Below, in pieces: positions 15,751-19,431 of a stretch of DNA of 19,431 bases. A program made the position numbers and the translations under genes. The notes below the pieces were generated by a model. That model searched no databases. It had not been told where the DNA came from and saw only the letters and a list, made by a program, of their open reading frames with translations. Numbering within the stretch: position 1 is the first letter of the stretch; each line of letters opens with the position of its first letter. This stretch comes from DASTPP01 sp035762175. GTDB taxonomy: Bacteria; Myxococcota_A; Polyangia; Polyangiales; Polyangiaceae. The stretch is taken from positions 1 to 19,431 of the forward strand of contig DASTPP010000306.1 in the NCBI GenBank assembly GCA_035762175.1, in the 5' to 3' direction.

Positions 15751-17241
15751 TCATCGCTCGTCGTAAAGGTCTCGGTTCGCCGGGGTCGCCGGGGTCGCCG
15801 GCTTCGGCGGCCGCGGGCCGAGGCGGGCGCCGCCCCTCGGCCGCGGGCCCGGGCGCGCGCTCTCGCCCGGGGGCGGCGAGGCACCCCCGACGAACCCCTC
15901 CCGTGCTTCTCGTTCGGCCGCCCCGCGGGGCGCCGCCGGCGCCTCGGCAGGCGCGTTCGACGAGGCCGGGGGCGGTGGCGTCACGGCCGTCGCGACCGAC
16001 CCGACCGGGGGCGGTGGCGCCACGGCCGTCGCGACCGACCCGACCGGGGGGGGGCTCGCGCCCCTCGGGTGCAAGATCGCGTCGATCCGCGATCGGCCCA
16101 GGGCCAGCGACACGAGCCCGATCGCGAGCGCGGCGCCCGCGGCGAGCCCCGCCGCCCGGCGCCCGGCGCCCGGCCCCCGCCGCGAGGGCCGCCCGGCCAC
16201 CGGGCTCGCCGTCTGGCCCGAGCCCTCCGGCGGGCGCAAAAAGCCCGGCTTGGTGGCGAGGGCGTCGACAACGAGCGGCGGCGACGCCAAGGCGAACGTC
16301 GGCACGCCCGAAGGCGCGGGCGGGGGGACGCTGACGCTGGCCCGCGAGAGCCCGAGCGCCTCGGCCAAGGCCGCGACCGCCGCGCCGGCCGAAGGGAAGC
16401 GCGCGTCGACGTCGCGGTTGACGCAGCGCGAGAACCAGGCGTCGAACGCCGGCGGCCAGGGGGGCACGATGGCAAAGGACCGGGCGCGATCGCTGGGCGG
16501 CTCGAGCGGCTGCACGCCCACCTCGTTGAGCAGCCGCATCATCGTGCCCTCGCGCTCGTTCGCCGAGCGCCAATAGAAGCGCCCCGTGAGCAGATAAAAC
16601 ACGATGAGCCCGAGCGCCCAGACGTCGAGCCGCGGCGTGACGGGCCCCCCGGAGACCTGCTCGCTCGCCATGAAGAGCGGCGTGCCGCGCAGCTCTTGGC
16701 TGAGCTTGTGGCTGCCCGAGAGCACCTTGGCCATGCCGAAGTCGAGCACCTTGACCAGGGGCTCGCCCCCCTCGCGCCGGACCAAGAACAGGTTCTCGGG
16801 CTTCAGATCGCGGTGCACGATGGGCGAGGGCCGCCCCTCGCGGTCGACGTAGCCGTGCGCCTTGTCGAGCGCGGCGGCCACCTGCCGCGTCAGCTCGAGC
16901 ACCTCGGCCGCCGGGCGCGGCCCCGCCTCGGTGACCAGCGCCTCGAGGGTCTGGCCCCGCAGGCGCTCCATCGCGAGGTAAGGCAGGCCCTGCGCCTCGT
17001 CGACCCCGGCGTCGAAGATGCGCACGATGTGCTCGCTCGCCAGCCGCGCCGCGATGCGCGCCTCGAGCTGAAAATTCTCGAGCGCCGGCCCCGAGCCGAG
17101 CACGTGCGGCCAGAGCACCTTGAGCGCCACCTGCTCTTCGGTCGCCATGTGCTCCGCCGCGTAGATGACGCCCATGCCCCCCTGGGCGATGCGCGCCTCG
17201 ACGCGGTAGCGCCCGGCGAAGACTTGCCCCTCTTGGAGCAT
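15751..17241 (-). CDS. Membrane Ser/Thr protein kinase 2
   Basis: 496-residue Hanks-type kinase. Kinase domain about 10-295: Gly loop AQGGMGVIY (19-27), Lys41, Glu60, HRDLKPEN (143-150), DFG 167-169. The usual APE triad reads ASE (192-194). A Pro/Ser linker and one hydrophobic segment (about 362-382) follow, then a Pro/Ala/Arg-rich tail (about 390-496) with two identical PPPPVGSVATAV units and no PEGA or other sensory domain. The extracytoplasmic sensor may therefore be supplied by the TPR/PEGA protein, whose start is 7 bases after this stop. ATG 17241 is preceded by GGGGGCGGT and starts right at the kinase domain. Substrates are unknown. Confidence 0.93.
   Translation of the reverse strand: MLQEGQVFAGRYRVEARIAQGGMGVIYAAEHMATEEQVALKVLWPHVLGSGPALENFQLEARIAARLASEHIVRIFDAGVDEAQGLPYLAMERLRGQTLEALVTEAGPRPAAEVLELTRQVAAALDKAHGYVDREGRPSPIVHRDLKPENLFLVRREGGEPLVKVLDFGMAKVLSGSHKLSQELRGTPLFMASEQVSGGPVTPRLDVWALGLIVFYLLTGRFYWRSANEREGTMMRLLNEVGVQPLEPPSDRARSFAIVPPWPPAFDAWFSRCVNRDVDARFPSAGAAVAALAEALGLSRASVSVPPPAPSGVPTFALASPPLVVDALATKPGFLRPPEGSGQTASPVAGRPSRRGPGAGRRAAGLAAGAALAIGLVSLALGRSRIDAILHPRGASPPPVGSVATAVAPPPPVGSVATAVTPPPPASSNAPAEAPAAPRGAAEREAREGFVGGASPPPGESARPGPRPRGGARLGPRPPKPATPATPANRDLYDER
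15971..16048 (-). repeat. Two 39-bp tandem units inside kinase 2
   Basis: Copies at 15971-16009 and 16010-16048 differ by one base and each encodes a 13-residue PPPPVGSVATAV unit in the tail outside the membrane. An in-frame duplication, probably by slippage. Confidence 0.8.
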
Positions 17242-17410
17242 ACCGCCCCCGAGCGTAGCGAAAACGGGATGGGTATCCTAGCCCTCGCGGCCGCGCCGGC
17301 CCCGCGCCCGCGGCCAAAACGCACGGGCTTTCGCGCCCGGCCGCCGCCGAACCGGCCCCGAGGGGCGGGAAAACGGCCCTCGAAGGCCTTTCGGACGTTT
17401 CCCTAGGAGG

Positions 17411-17430
17411 GGGCGAAGAAAATTTCGCCC
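17411..17430. promoter_or_regulatory. Inverted repeat GGGCGAA-N6-TTCGCCC
   Basis: Perfect 7-bp arms (17411-17417 and 17424-17430) around GAAAAT, in the 260-base gap between the thioredoxin 3' end and the kinase 2 start. There is no T run on either side. It may be an operator for the kinase 2 operon or a weak 3' structure for thioredoxin. Confidence 0.35.
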
Positions 17431-17502
17431 TGACGATAAAGGCCCCCAGGCGCCCCGTAGCCTCTCGCCGGGGCCCGGCCACCCGGGGCTCGGGCGTCAC
17501 GC

Positions 17503-17962
17503 CTAACTTCGTGCCGTGGCCGTGGTCGTGGCCGTGGTCGTGGTCGTGGCCGTGATCGTGATCGTGATCGTGGTTGCAGTGCTCGCCGTGCTCGTGGGAC
17601 GCCTCAGCCTCGGCGACCTTCTTGCGCACGTCGTCCATGTCGAGCTCGCGGAGCTGCGCGACCACGTCGTCGAGCGCCGCCGCGGGCATCACGCCCGGGC
17701 GCTCGAAGAGCAAGATGCCGTCGCGGAAGGCCATGACCGTGGGAATCGACCGGATGCCGAGCGCGCCGGCGAGCTCTTGCTGCGCGTCGGTGTCGACCTT
17801 GCCCCAGGTGAGGTCGGGGTGCTTGGCCGCGGCCGACTCGAAGATCGGCGCGAAGGTGCGGCAGGGGGCGCACCAGGTCGCCCAGAAGTCGACGAGGACG
17901 ATGCCCTCTTTGCCGACGATCGATTCGAAGTTGTCTGCGGTGAGTTCGGTGGTCGCTCCCAT
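17503..17962 (-). CDS. Thioredoxin with His/Asp-rich C-terminal tail
   Basis: Thiol-disulfide oxidoreductase fold of about 110 residues plus a tail. Redox motif WCAPC with C31 and C34 (classic thioredoxin has WCGPC), D25 in VDFWATW, cis-Pro74 in RSIPTV and the GVMPAAAL strand end near 90. No signal sequence, so cytoplasmic. Residues 123-149 hold 13 His alternating with Asp/Gly/Glu plus Cys129, a probable metal-binding tail like those of some metallochaperones. ATG 17962 has AAGGG upstream. The sensible end is after GHGTK: the next codon is TTA (17504-17506), with TAG at 17505-17503 one base out of frame. Read strictly, the frame runs on for about 590 codons to 15743 in a shadow frame of kinase 2, which cannot be genuine protein. 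It lies 134 bases after the ABC-F gene on the same strand. Confidence 0.9.
17513..17572 (-). repeat. Hexanucleotide-like repeats coding HD/HG units
   Basis: Residues 131-150 of the thioredoxin are ten His-Asp or His-Gly dipeptides, from degenerate 6-base units of GTGGTC, GTGGCC and GTGATC type on the plus strand. Such a tract is prone to slippage and length change. Confidence 0.8.
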
Positions 17963-18096
17963 ACCGACCCTTTAGCACCCCGCGGGCCGCGCCGCCTCCG
18001 GCCTCGCGGCGGCGGGGCCCGGCGCCCCGGGGCGCCAGCTCAGCGGCCCGCGTCGGCACCCCCGCCGAGCGCCGCCGCGCCCCCCGGGCCGGGCCC

Positions 18097-19431
<1,335 letters not shown>

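Noticed and set aside
15743..17502. Continuation of the thioredoxin frame through kinase 2
   Set aside because: It is the neighbouring frame of kinase 2 and carries no protein signature.
17513..17572. Short regular repeats resembling an array
   Set aside because: Six-base coding repeats for His-Asp/Gly, with no spacers; not CRISPR.

Overview
The window is very GC-rich chromosomal DNA with G or C in nearly all third codon positions. Its gene content points to a myxobacterium-like member of the Myxococcota, probably Polyangiales-like. The signs are two eukaryotic-like Ser/Thr kinases, three TPR/PEGA envelope proteins, lipoproteins with long Gly/Ala-rich linkers in front of RCC1 or C-type lectin domains, a DUF4215-type Cys motif and a propeller-cytochrome relic. 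The placement rests on family knowledge; no rRNA or tRNA is present to confirm it. I see no mobile element, integrase, CRISPR array or phage gene.

Layout. 1-1554 (-): hybrid histidine kinase, cut by the left edge, with a possible leader ORF. 1948-5130 (-): a TPR/PEGA protein followed by a Ser/Thr kinase with its own PEGA domain. 5131-5736: a structured, locally AT-richer intergenic region. 5737-7162 (+): seven-repeat RCC1 lipoprotein. 7304-9361 (+): FadB/FadJ-like bifunctional beta-oxidation enzyme. 9381-13299 (-): a probable operon running TPR/PEGA protein, lipoprotein, broken propeller-cytochrome c gene, exported Pro-rich protein. 13850-14701 (+): C-type lectin lipoprotein. 14712-17241 (-): Ser/Thr kinase followed by a TPR/PEGA protein. 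17503-17962 (-): thioredoxin with a His-rich tail. 18097-19431 (-): ABC-F ATPase, cut by the right edge.

How the parts may work together. The kinase plus TPR/PEGA module occurs twice, in opposite gene orders, and a third TPR/PEGA protein heads a group of envelope proteins. Surface lipoproteins (RCC1, lectin) lie between these modules. This fits an envelope-sensing and signalling neighbourhood, but no interaction can be shown from sequence. The beta-oxidation enzyme, thioredoxin and ABC-F protein look like ordinary housekeeping neighbours.

The strangest property is at gene ends. Four genes (kinase 1, RCC1 protein, exported protein, thioredoxin) have no stop where their recognisable protein finishes. 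At that point each has an in-frame TTA codon, otherwise absent from the well-supported coding frames, with TAA or TAG one base out of frame. This may be assembly error, recent mutation or something biological; raw reads would decide.
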